Shown here piece by piece: positions 55,413 to 62,809 of a stretch of DNA of 64,000 nt; the stretch's first letter is position 1, and every line of letters starts with the position of its first letter. This stretch comes from Saccharopolyspora aridisoli (GTDB lineage Bacteria; Actinomycetota; Actinomycetes; Mycobacteriales; Pseudonocardiaceae). The stretch is taken from the NCBI RefSeq assembly GCF_004348445.1, contig NZ_SMKV01000018.1:1-64000 (forward strand), given 5' to 3'. The translations under genes and the position numbers were made by a program. The notes beneath the pieces were generated by a model. It did not search any database. It saw nothing but the letters and a program-made list of their open reading frames with translations, and was not told where the DNA came from.

Positions 55413-56867
55413 GTGGCCACGTCCAGCGCCGAACCGTCGAGCCGGCTCGTGCCGGATCAGCTGGGCACCGCCGGGGTGGTGTTCCTGGTGCTGGCGGCGG
55501 TCGCGCCGCTGACCGCCGCCATCGTCGTCGCGGGCCTGGCGATCGGTCTCGGTGGCGGCGGTGGAACCGTCGTCGCCTACCTGGCGGTCGCGGTCGTCCT
55601 GCTGCTGTTCGCGGTCGGATACGCCCAGATGTCGCGAGAGGTCGTCAGCGCGGGCGGGTTCTACGCGTTCGTGGTCGAAGGACTGGGCAGACCCGCAGGT
55701 CTGGTCGCCGGGTTCATCGCCACCACGGGCTACAACTCCTTCGTCGCCGGGGCGATGGGCACGGCCGGGTTCTACACGTCGTCGACGTTCGCCGATCTGG
55801 TGGGAGTCGACGTGCACTGGTTCTTCACGGCCCTGGTCATCATGGCGGCCGCCTTCCTGCTCGCCAGAGCGGGTATCAGCATCAGCGCCACGGCGCTGGG
55901 CGTCGCGCTCGTGCTCGAAGTGCTCGTGCTCGTCGCCTTCAGCGCTTCGGTGCTGATCCGAACGGGTTTCAGCTTCGACGCGTTCGGCGTCGAGGCGATC
56001 ACCGGGGGAGCGCCGGCCGTCGGCCTGCTGCTGGCGTCCACCGCCTTCCTGGGCTTCGAAGCGACATCGCTGTTCAGCGAGGAGGCCAGGCGACCGCAAC
56101 GCACCATCCCGCGCGCCACCTACCTGGCGGTCGCGCTCATCGGCCTGATCCACGGGGTGACGGTGTGGGCGGTGGTCAGCGCGGTCGGCGTGGCCGACGC
56201 GCAGAGCGTCGCCGAGCAGCACCTGGCCGACGGCGACCTGCTGTTCGTGCTGATCGATGAGTACCTGGGAGAGTTCCTCCTCGGGATCGTGATGGTCCTG
56301 CTGGTGGTGAGCCTGTTCGCCGCGCAGCTGGCCTTCCACAACGTCGCCGGGCGTTACCTGTTCTCCCTCGGCCGCGCGGGAGTGCTGCCCGGCGGGCTAA
56401 CGAGGACCCGCGACAACGGCGTGCCGCAGCGGGCGCTGTCGGTCAACGCGGTGTTCGCGACCGCGGTCGCGGGGGTGTTCGCCGTGTTCGGCCTCGACGT
56501 GATCACCACGCTGGTGCCTGTCATGGTCGGTTTCGGGACGCTGTGCATCATCGTGCTTCAGGCGTTGGCCGCCCTGTCGATCGTCGTGCACTTCCGGCGC
56601 GCGGCCGATCCTCGGGTGTGGGTCACGCTGGTGGCGCCCGGATTCGGATTCCTCGGCCTGCTCTCGATTTCGGTGATGGCGGTGGCAAACTTCGGACTGC
56701 TGGCCGGATCAGAGGCGCCCTACGTGACGGCCCTGCCGTGGCTCCTGCCGGTCGCAGCGCTCGGCGGGTTCGCTTACGCGGTACACCTCCGGGCGAGGCG
56801 CCCGGAGGTGTACGAGGGGCTGGACGCCGACCTGGAGCGGTTCGGCGGTACCACTCCTGCGAGCTAG
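55413..56867 (+). CDS. APC-superfamily amino acid permease
   Basis: A 484-residue permease with about 12 helices. The first, unwound substrate helix has FLVLAAVAPLTAAIVVAGLA, and helix 6-like STAFLGFEATSLFSEEARRP is the classical APC consensus. The GTG start at 55413 has GAAGGAG 5 nt upstream. Its stop overlaps the converging LuxR gene stop by 4 bp. Neighbouring glutamate decarboxylase-like and 5-oxoproline genes suggest an amino acid or amine as cargo; a glutamate/GABA exchanger is one possibility. Confidence 0.87.
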   Translation: MATSSAEPSSRLVPDQLGTAGVVFLVLAAVAPLTAAIVVAGLAIGLGGGGGTVVAYLAVAVVLLLFAVGYAQMSREVVSAGGFYAFVVEGLGRPAGLVAGFIATTGYNSFVAGAMGTAGFYTSSTFADLVGVDVHWFFTALVIMAAAFLLARAGISISATALGVALVLEVLVLVAFSASVLIRTGFSFDAFGVEAITGGAPAVGLLLASTAFLGFEATSLFSEEARRPQRTIPRATYLAVALIGLIHGVTVWAVVSAVGVADAQSVAEQHLADGDLLFVLIDEYLGEFLLGIVMVLLVVSLFAAQLAFHNVAGRYLFSLGRAGVLPGGLTRTRDNGVPQRALSVNAVFATAVAGVFAVFGLDVITTLVPVMVGFGTLCIIVLQALAALSIVVHFRRAADPRVWVTLVAPGFGFLGLLSISVMAVANFGLLAGSEAPYVTALPWLLPVAALGGFAYAVHLRARRPEVYEGLDADLERFGGTTPAS

Positions 56868-57229
56868 CCCATGCGGCCCAGCGCCTTCACGACGGCCGAA
56901 GTTCGGTCGCCCACACCGAGTTTCGTGAAGATGTTGCGCAAGTGGTTCTTGACCGTGCGTTCCGATATCCCCAGTGATCGTCCGATCTGCTTGTTGGAGT
57001 AGCCGCGAGCCAGGTGATCGAGCACCTCTCGTTCCCGCTTGGTCAGCGGTGAAAGCACCTCGGTCAGCGTGGTTTCGGAGGAGTCCGATGATTCGAGCAT
57101 GTTGATCCTTAATGAAGCTAGCTGACCGACTTGGTTCAGAACCTGACGCATCGCTCGCGAGTGCTCGACGGCCTCGTGCAGCAACGCGGTGATCGCCCGG
57201 TCCAGAGCCCGGTCAGAGGAACGGGCCAT
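56864..57229 (-). CDS. Single-domain LuxR-type transcriptional regulator
   Basis: A 121-residue protein. The C-terminal ~65 residues are a LuxR/GerE helix-turn-helix (LTKREREVLDHLARGYSNKQ then IGRSLGISERTVKNHLRNIF). The N-terminal ~55 residues are helical with HEAVEHSRAMRQVLNQVGQL and have no receiver or ligand domain. ATG 57229 has GGAGG 6 nt upstream. It is divergent from the decarboxylase gene at 57492 and is the probable regulator of it and of the converging permease region. The signal it answers is unknown. Confidence 0.85.
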   Translation of the reverse strand: MARSSDRALDRAITALLHEAVEHSRAMRQVLNQVGQLASLRINMLESSDSSETTLTEVLSPLTKREREVLDHLARGYSNKQIGRSLGISERTVKNHLRNIFTKLGVGDRTSAVVKALGRMG

Positions 57230-57491
57230 GACATGCCTCCACTCGGGCGGATCGTCCGGGGCACCCTGCACCCGTCCTTTCCTACTTCCCATTTCGCCAC
57301 AGCATTACGCGCGAATTACGACCCTGTCCGCGAATCCCTCGTATGAGTGGGGAAATGCCCCGTGTGGACCAGTCCGGGCGGCCTGGAACTAGTTCGGAAG
57401 ATCTGGGGCGAATTGTTCATGGCACCTGGGTCCTGCCTGGTCGTAGCGTTGATCGTGTTTCGCACACAACCAGGAACAGGAGCATTCGACG
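57230..57491. other. Divergent intergenic region, LuxR gene / PLP decarboxylase
   Basis: These 262 bp should hold both promoters. Two overlapping plus-strand frames here look like composition artefacts. I could not define promoter boxes; CAGGAG lies 9 nt before the decarboxylase ATG. Confidence 0.4.
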
Positions 57492-58775
57492 ATGTCTGCT
57501 TTGCCGAAGGCGTTCGAGGAATCGTCGGGTTGCTCGATGCAACTTCGGGGCGGGATTCCTTTGTTCGGAATGGACGCGGATGAGGCTTTCAACGCCGTCA
57601 CGGAAAGGCTGAGCGGCGACGGCCCGCCGGAGCGCAACCTCGCGACCTTCCTGACCACATCGATCGAACCGGAGGCTCACCGGCTGTACCGCGAGTACCT
57701 GAACTACAACCTCGTCGACCGAGAGCAGTACCCGGCCATCGACGCGCTGCTGCGCGAGTGCGTCGACATCATCGGTGCGATGTGGCACGGCGATGCGAGC
57801 CGGGTCGTGGGCAGTGCCACGACCGGGTCCAGCGAGGCGGCGATGCTCGCCGGTGCGTCGTTGCTGGGAACCTGGAGGGACCGCGCCGGAGATCGGCTGA
57901 CCCGGCCGAACATCGTCATGGGCGCCGGCGCGCACGCCTGCTGGAAGAAGTTCTGCCGGCACTGGGGGGTGGAGGCGCGCATCGCCCCGGCGACCGGCGA
58001 CGGGCCCGCCCTCGACGGCAGCGCGATCGAGCGTCTCTGCGATGAGCGGACCATCGGCGTCGTCGGAATCCTGGGGTCCACTTTGGATGGCCGATACGAA
58101 CCCATCGCCGAGATCGCGAAGAGGCTGGACCAGCTGGAGGAGCAGCGCGGTGTCGACGTTCCGCTGCACGTGGACGCCGCGTCGGGCGGTTTCATCGCAC
58201 CGTTCCTGGACCCCGAACTGCCCTGGGACTTCCAGATCCCGCGAGTGGTCTCGATCAACGCTTCCGGTCACAAGTCCGGCATGGTGCTGCCGGGTCTGGG
58301 CTGGTTGCTGTGGCGGGACCGGAGCCGTCGCCGCGCCGAGCTGGGGGTTCGGATCAACTACCTCGGGGGCGACGACGCCCACTACGAGCTGACCTTCTCC
58401 AGGTCGGCGGCCCCCGTGGTCATCCAGTACTACAACTTCGTGCGCCTCGGGTTCGCCGGCTTCCGCGCCGTGCACGCCCGGTCCAGGTCGCTCGCGAAGC
58501 GGCTGGCCACGCGGTTGCAGGCGACCGGACGGCTCCGGGTGCTGGGCGACGGCAGCGAGTTACCCGTGGTCGTGGTGACCGCGGAGCCACCGGTCGACCT
58601 GAGGGAGGTATCGAAACGACTGGCCGAGATCGGCTGGTCCGTACCCGTCTACACCTTCCCGCCGAAGCTCGACGACGTCGAGGTGATGCGCATCGTCGTG
58701 CGCGGTGATCTCACGTCGGAAGCGGTCGAAGACCTCGCGACCGCTGTCGAGGATTTCGTTTCCCACGCGAACTGA
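57492..58775 (+). CDS. Group II PLP-dependent decarboxylase, glutamate decarboxylase-like
   Basis: A 427-residue PLP enzyme. TTGSSEAAMLAGASLLGTW binds the cofactor phosphate, PLHVDAASGGFIAPFL contains the PLP-ring aspartate, and Lys261 in SINASGHKSGMVLPGLGWLL is the Schiff-base lysine; HVDAASGGF and INASGHK are typical of glutamate decarboxylase. FLTTSIEPEAHRLYREYLNY at the N-terminus fits the same family (family members are about 460 residues). The likely reaction is glutamate to GABA plus CO2; other acidic or aromatic amino acids are possible. It is followed after 19 bp by the nitrilase-family gene, probably in one operon. Confidence 0.82.
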   Translation: MSALPKAFEESSGCSMQLRGGIPLFGMDADEAFNAVTERLSGDGPPERNLATFLTTSIEPEAHRLYREYLNYNLVDREQYPAIDALLRECVDIIGAMWHGDASRVVGSATTGSSEAAMLAGASLLGTWRDRAGDRLTRPNIVMGAGAHACWKKFCRHWGVEARIAPATGDGPALDGSAIERLCDERTIGVVGILGSTLDGRYEPIAEIAKRLDQLEEQRGVDVPLHVDAASGGFIAPFLDPELPWDFQIPRVVSINASGHKSGMVLPGLGWLLWRDRSRRRAELGVRINYLGGDDAHYELTFSRSAAPVVIQYYNFVRLGFAGFRAVHARSRSLAKRLATRLQATGRLRVLGDGSELPVVVVTAEPPVDLREVSKRLAEIGWSVPVYTFPPKLDDVEVMRIVVRGDLTSEAVEDLATAVEDFVSHAN

Positions 58776-58794
58776 TCGGAAAAGGAGAACATCC

Positions 58795-59727
58795 ATGCGT
58801 CCCGTCCGAATCGTCAGCCGGTTGACCGACCGAGAACCACCGCGGTCCGGCACTGGGATTCGCCTCGCGCTCTTCCAGGGCGAGAACCCCTCGGGCACGC
58901 CCGAGGCGGTGGCGGAGAACCTCCTCAGGATGGAGGAGGTGTTGGCGCTCGCCGCCGGCTACGGCAGCCAGCTGTGCGCCTTCCCCGAATGCTTCAACAC
59001 CGGTTACGCCCTCAACCGCGAGCTGTGCGAGCAGCTCGCCGAGCCGAGCGACGGAAGGACCGTCGAACTCGCCAGGAAGCTGTCCACCCAGCACGAGATC
59101 GCGGTCGCCCTGCCCTACGTGGAAAGGGGTGCCAACGGTGCGCTGCACGACTCGGTAGCCCTCGTCGCCGACGGAGAGCTCAAGGCGAACTACCGCAAGA
59201 CCCACCTCTACGGCGAGGCCGAACGGGTGAACTTCACGCCGGGCCACGACCTGCCACCCGTGGTCCAGGTCAACGGTTTCCCGGTCGGGTTGCTCAACTG
59301 CTACGAGTGCGAGTTCCCGCCGCTGTACCAGAGCTTGGTGCGGCGGGGAGCGCGGCTGATCGTCGGTCCCACGGCCGCCGACCGGCACTTCACGCTCCAG
59401 AACGGGAACCCGACACTGGTGGCCTACCCCGACGCCACCGAGCACATCATCCCCGCGATGGCCGCCGTGTGGCGGGTTTTCGTGGCCTACGCCAACCGGC
59501 GCGGCTGGGAGGTGTCCGACCGCGGGCAGTGGGAGTACCGGGGCAACTCCGGCATCTGGGCGCCGGACGGCTCCGCGGTGGTCAGCGCCGGCCCGGAGGA
59601 GCGAGCGGTGGACTCGTTGCTGCTGGCGGACTGCCTGCCGGAAGCAGTGCCGCCGTTCAGCCCGGAAGGTGATCACCTGAGCGATTCGCGGATTGCCGAA
59701 TCTGAAAGGTTGTTGCCCGCGAGCTGA
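58795..59727 (+). CDS. Carbon-nitrogen hydrolase (nitrilase superfamily amidase)
   Basis: A 310-residue nitrilase-fold amidase. The catalytic triad is Glu in CAFPECFNTGY, Lys in YRKTHLYGEAERVNF and Cys in LLNCYECEFPPLYQ. The Cys-Tyr-Glu setting is of the amidase or carbamoylase type rather than true nitrilases. The C-terminal YRGNSGIWAPDGSAVVSAGP completes the fold. ATG 58795 has AAGGAG 7-8 nt upstream. It is co-directional with the decarboxylase and converges on pxpA with a 1-bp gap. An omega-amidase-like or 5-oxoproline/glutamine-linked substrate would fit the context but is not shown. Confidence 0.85.
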   Translation: MRPVRIVSRLTDREPPRSGTGIRLALFQGENPSGTPEAVAENLLRMEEVLALAAGYGSQLCAFPECFNTGYALNRELCEQLAEPSDGRTVELARKLSTQHEIAVALPYVERGANGALHDSVALVADGELKANYRKTHLYGEAERVNFTPGHDLPPVVQVNGFPVGLLNCYECEFPPLYQSLVRRGARLIVGPTAADRHFTLQNGNPTLVAYPDATEHIIPAMAAVWRVFVAYANRRGWEVSDRGQWEYRGNSGIWAPDGSAVVSAGPEERAVDSLLLADCLPEAVPPFSPEGDHLSDSRIAESERLLPAS

Positions 59728-59728
59728 C

Positions 59729-60499
59729 TCAGCCCCGAGCGTCCGCCACTTCGGCCATCGGGGCCAGACGGACACCCGCGGAGGCGAACCGCTCGCGGAT
59801 CGCCTCCGCGATGTCCACCGCGTTCGGCCGGTCGCCGTGCAGGCAGATCGTGTCGGCATCCACCGGGATGGGGTTGCCCGTCACGGAGCGCACCTCGCCC
59901 CGCAGGACGGCCTCCGCCTGGTCCGCGCAGCTCTCGGGCGACTTCGGCAGCGGCTCCGGTTCGATGATGATGTGCCCGGAGTCGTCGTAGTCGAGGTCGG
60001 CGAAGGCCTCCCGCACCACCGGGAACCCGCGTTCGGCGAGGCGTTCGGACACGGGCCCGGCCAGCAGCACGACCCGCACGCCGGGAGCCGCGGACGCGAT
60101 GGCCTCCACGATGGCTTCGGCGACCCCCTCGTCCTTGAGCGTCAGCCCGTAGAGCGCGCCGTGCGGCTTGACGTGCCGAATCGTCTCACCGCAACGCGCG
60201 GCGATCGCCTGCAGCGCCCCGAACTGGTACAGGCAGGTGCGCGCGGCGTCCTCCGGGCTCAGCGCCATGGCCCGCCTGCCGAAGCCAGCGAGGTCGGGAA
60301 AACCGGGGTGCGCGCCGACCGCGGTGCTCCCGTCGCGTGCCAGTTCGACGGAGCGCTGCATCGTCGCCGGGTCCCCGGCGTGCCAGCCGCAAGCGATGTT
60401 CACCGACGTCACGAGGGGGATGAGGCGGGCGTCGTCACCTAGACGCCACCGCCCGAAGCTCTCCCCGGCATCGGCGTTGAGATCGATGAGAGTACGCAT
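59729..60499 (-). CDS. pxpA: 5-oxoprolinase subunit PxpA (LamB/YcsF family)
   Basis: A 256-residue LamB/YcsF protein. It begins with MRTLIDLNADAGESFGRW, the family hallmark, and contains SVNIACGWHAGDPATMQRSV, VGAHPGFPDLAGFGRRAM, HVKPHGALYG and TICLHGDRPNAVDIA. PxpA works with PxpB and PxpC in ATP-dependent hydrolysis of 5-oxoproline to glutamate. Here it is transcribed away from pxpB (starts 170 bp apart), an unusual arrangement compared with the usual pxpABC operon. ATG 60499 is the start. Confidence 0.92.
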   Translation of the reverse strand: MRTLIDLNADAGESFGRWRLGDDARLIPLVTSVNIACGWHAGDPATMQRSVELARDGSTAVGAHPGFPDLAGFGRRAMALSPEDAARTCLYQFGALQAIAARCGETIRHVKPHGALYGLTLKDEGVAEAIVEAIASAAPGVRVVLLAGPVSERLAERGFPVVREAFADLDYDDSGHIIIEPEPLPKSPESCADQAEAVLRGEVRSVTGNPIPVDADTICLHGDRPNAVDIAEAIRERFASAGVRLAPMAEVADARG

Positions 60500-60669
60500 G
60501 GACTCACCTCCGGATCAGCGCGCCCACCTTAGTTTCCGGTGATTGCGCACGCAGATCAATCAGCCTATCCTCTCACTCGAAGGTGGTCGATTGGTGACCG
60601 ACGCGCTGCGTCGAGCCGTCCTGCGGCGCATTCTCGACTTGCACTCGTCGGGGGATGCGGAGGTGCGCC

Positions 60670-61572
60670 GTGACCGTGATGGAGGTTCAACTACCACCGG
60701 CTCGGTACGAATTCGGCGGGGATGAGTTCGTCTTCGTCGAGATCGACCGCGAGATGAGCCTGGAGGCCAATCTCAAGGCGATGGCCATCACCGGCGCGTT
60801 GCGCCGGGAGAACATCGACGGGGTCATCGACATATGCCCGTCCAACGCCTCTTACCTCGTTCGGTTGGATCCGGATCGCCTGCATCCGACCGATCTCGTG
60901 GAGGAACTGCGCCGGCTGGAACGCACGGCCGGTGAGCTGCGCAGCGATGACGCGGTGAGCACCCGGATCGTGGACGTGCCGGTGCTCTTCGACGACCCGT
61001 GGACTCGCGAAACCCTGATGAGGTTCCGCGATCGCCACCAGGACCCCGAGGTCACCGACCTCGAATACGCCGCGCGGATCAACGGGTTCTCCGATGTCCC
61101 GTCGCTGATCGAGTCGATCACCTCGGCGCCGTTCCTGGTCACCATGCTCGGGTTCGTGCCAGGGCTTCCGTTCTGCTACCAGATGGTCCCGCGCGAGCGG
61201 CAGATCGAGGTGCCCAAGTACGTGCGCCCGCGCACCGACACACCGGAGCGCGCTTTCGGTTACGGCGGCGCGTTCTCCGTGGTGTACCCGGTGCGGGGCG
61301 CCGGCGGGTACCAGCTGTTCGGGATCGCACCCGCGCCGGTCTTCGACCTGGCGCAGCGGCTTCCGGACTTCGCCGACGACATCGCGTTCCCTCGTCCCAG
61401 CGATGTGCTGCGGTACCGGGCGATCGACCGGGACGAGTACGACCGCACGCGCGGGGAAGTCGAGGAGGGCCGGTTCCGCTACAGGATCCGCGAGGCGGAA
61501 CTGGTTCCGGCTGAACTGCTCGCCGACCCGGACGCGGTCAACCGCGGGCTGTTGGAGGTGCTGTACAGATGA
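60670..61572 (+). CDS. pxpB: 5-oxoprolinase subunit PxpB / KipI-type AHS1 domain protein
   Basis: A 300-residue AHS1 (carboxyltransferase domain C/D type) protein. The family core TRIVDVPVLFDDPWTRETL, FLVTMLGFVPGLPFCYQMVP and GYGGAFSVVYPVRGAGGYQL is intact. The same domain forms half of the carboxyltransferase of urea carboxylase. The GTG start 60670 has GGAGG 6 nt upstream and is better than ATG 60679. It is longer at the N-terminus than Bacillus KipI. Its stop overlaps pxpC as ATGA, so the two subunits are made together. Confidence 0.88.
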   Translation: MTVMEVQLPPARYEFGGDEFVFVEIDREMSLEANLKAMAITGALRRENIDGVIDICPSNASYLVRLDPDRLHPTDLVEELRRLERTAGELRSDDAVSTRIVDVPVLFDDPWTRETLMRFRDRHQDPEVTDLEYAARINGFSDVPSLIESITSAPFLVTMLGFVPGLPFCYQMVPRERQIEVPKYVRPRTDTPERAFGYGGAFSVVYPVRGAGGYQLFGIAPAPVFDLAQRLPDFADDIAFPRPSDVLRYRAIDRDEYDRTRGEVEEGRFRYRIREAELVPAELLADPDAVNRGLLEVLYR

Positions 61573-62549
61573 GTTCCTTGATCGTGCGCACGAGCGGCCT
61601 GTCCACGACCGTTCAGGACTCCGGTCGGGACGGCCAGTACGCAATCGGGATGCCACCTTCGGGCGCGATGGACCAGTACTCCTACGCGGTCGCGAACATG
61701 CTGGTCGGCAACCCCGACGGCGCCGCCGTGCTGGAGGCGACCTACATCGGGCCGGAAGTGGAGTTCACCGATTCCCGAAGCGTCGCGGTCACCGGCGCCG
61801 ACAGCGTCGTCACCATCAACGGCGAACCGGCGCCGACCTGGCAGACGCTGGGGGTGAAGTCCGGTGACGTGCTGGCGGTGAAGGCCGTGCGCGCGGGTGC
61901 CCGGCCCTACATCGCGGTCAGCGGCGGGGTGGACGTGCCGCTCTACCTCGGCTCGCGCTCGACCTACATGCTCACCGGCATCGGCGGTTTCGAAGGCCGG
62001 GCACTGGTCGACGGGGACCTGCTCCCGCTCGGTGGGGCCGTGGAGTCGCCCGCGCTCGGCACCGAGATCCCCGCCGAGCTCATCCCGGAGTTCCCGGAAG
62101 CGACCGTGCTGCGGTTGGTCGTCGGGTTGTGCGCCTACCGGTTGACCGAACGAGCGCTGGAGTCGTTCCTCACCACGGAGTGGAGGGTCACCAAGGACGC
62201 CGACCGGGTGGGTTACCGGTTGCGCGGCGGTTCGCTGGAGTTCGTGGAGCGGGAGCAGCCGTTCGGCGCGGGAAGCGACCAGGCCAACGTCGTCGACCTC
62301 GGTTACCCGGTCGGGTCGGTGCAGGTTCCCGGCGGTGACGAGCCGATCGTGCTGCTCAACGACGCGGTCACCGGTGGCGGTTACGCGACCATCGGCACCG
62401 TGATCTCGGTGGACCGGGATCGGATGGCGCAGGCAAGGACCGGCAGCGCGGTGCAGTTCGAGCGGGTGGACATCGATGGTGCCGTGGCCGCCCGGTCGGA
62501 GCGGCGTGCACGTCTTGAAAAAGCGCGGGTGGCGGTAGCCGGCGCCTAG
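61569..62549 (+). CDS. pxpC: 5-oxoprolinase subunit PxpC / KipA-type AHS2 domain protein
   Basis: A 326-residue AHS2 (biotin-dependent carboxyltransferase) protein. Signatures are GLSTTVQDSGRDGQYAIGMP, PSGAMDQYSYAVANMLVGN, PYIAVSGGVDVPLYLGSRST and GYRLRGGSLEFVEREQ. Coupled to pxpB by a 4-bp overlap and followed within 17 bp by a biotin carrier and a biotin carboxylase. This linkage favours a carboxyltransferase role rather than, or besides, oxoprolinase action. Confidence 0.88.
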   Translation: MSSLIVRTSGLSTTVQDSGRDGQYAIGMPPSGAMDQYSYAVANMLVGNPDGAAVLEATYIGPEVEFTDSRSVAVTGADSVVTINGEPAPTWQTLGVKSGDVLAVKAVRAGARPYIAVSGGVDVPLYLGSRSTYMLTGIGGFEGRALVDGDLLPLGGAVESPALGTEIPAELIPEFPEATVLRLVVGLCAYRLTERALESFLTTEWRVTKDADRVGYRLRGGSLEFVEREQPFGAGSDQANVVDLGYPVGSVQVPGGDEPIVLLNDAVTGGGYATIGTVISVDRDRMAQARTGSAVQFERVDIDGAVAARSERRARLEKARVAVAGA

Positions 62550-62566
62550 AGCCGGCGGAGGGGGAA

Positions 62567-62809
62567 ATGATGTCCACAGTGGATGCTCAAATGCCCGGTG
62601 TTTTCTACCGGCGCCCATCGCCCGAAGCGGACCCGTACATCGAGCCCGGAACCGTGGTGCGGTCCGGGCAGACGATCGGGCTCATCGAGGTGATGAAGAC
62701 CTTCAACGAGATCAAGGCCGACCGCGAGTGCCGGGTCAGCAAGATCTTGCTCGACGACGGTGACGAGGTGGACATCGGCCAGACGATGTTTGAGGTTGAT
62801 GACGTATGA
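62567..62809 (+). CDS. Biotin carboxyl carrier protein, short
   Basis: An 80-residue biotinyl domain almost without extra sequence. The biotinylated lysine is Lys44 in IEVMKTFNEI, a variant of the usual AMKM motif with Val-Met-Lys-Thr, seen in acetyl-CoA carboxylase-type carriers. PGVFYRRPSPEADPYIEPGT at the N-terminus resembles the biotinyl part of AccB. GGAGGGGG precedes two adjacent Met codons (62567, 62570). Its stop overlaps the biotin carboxylase start as ATGA. It should shuttle carboxyl groups between that enzyme and PxpB/PxpC. Confidence 0.9.
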   Translation: MMSTVDAQMPGVFYRRPSPEADPYIEPGTVVRSGQTIGLIEVMKTFNEIKADRECRVSKILLDDGDEVDIGQTMFEVDDV

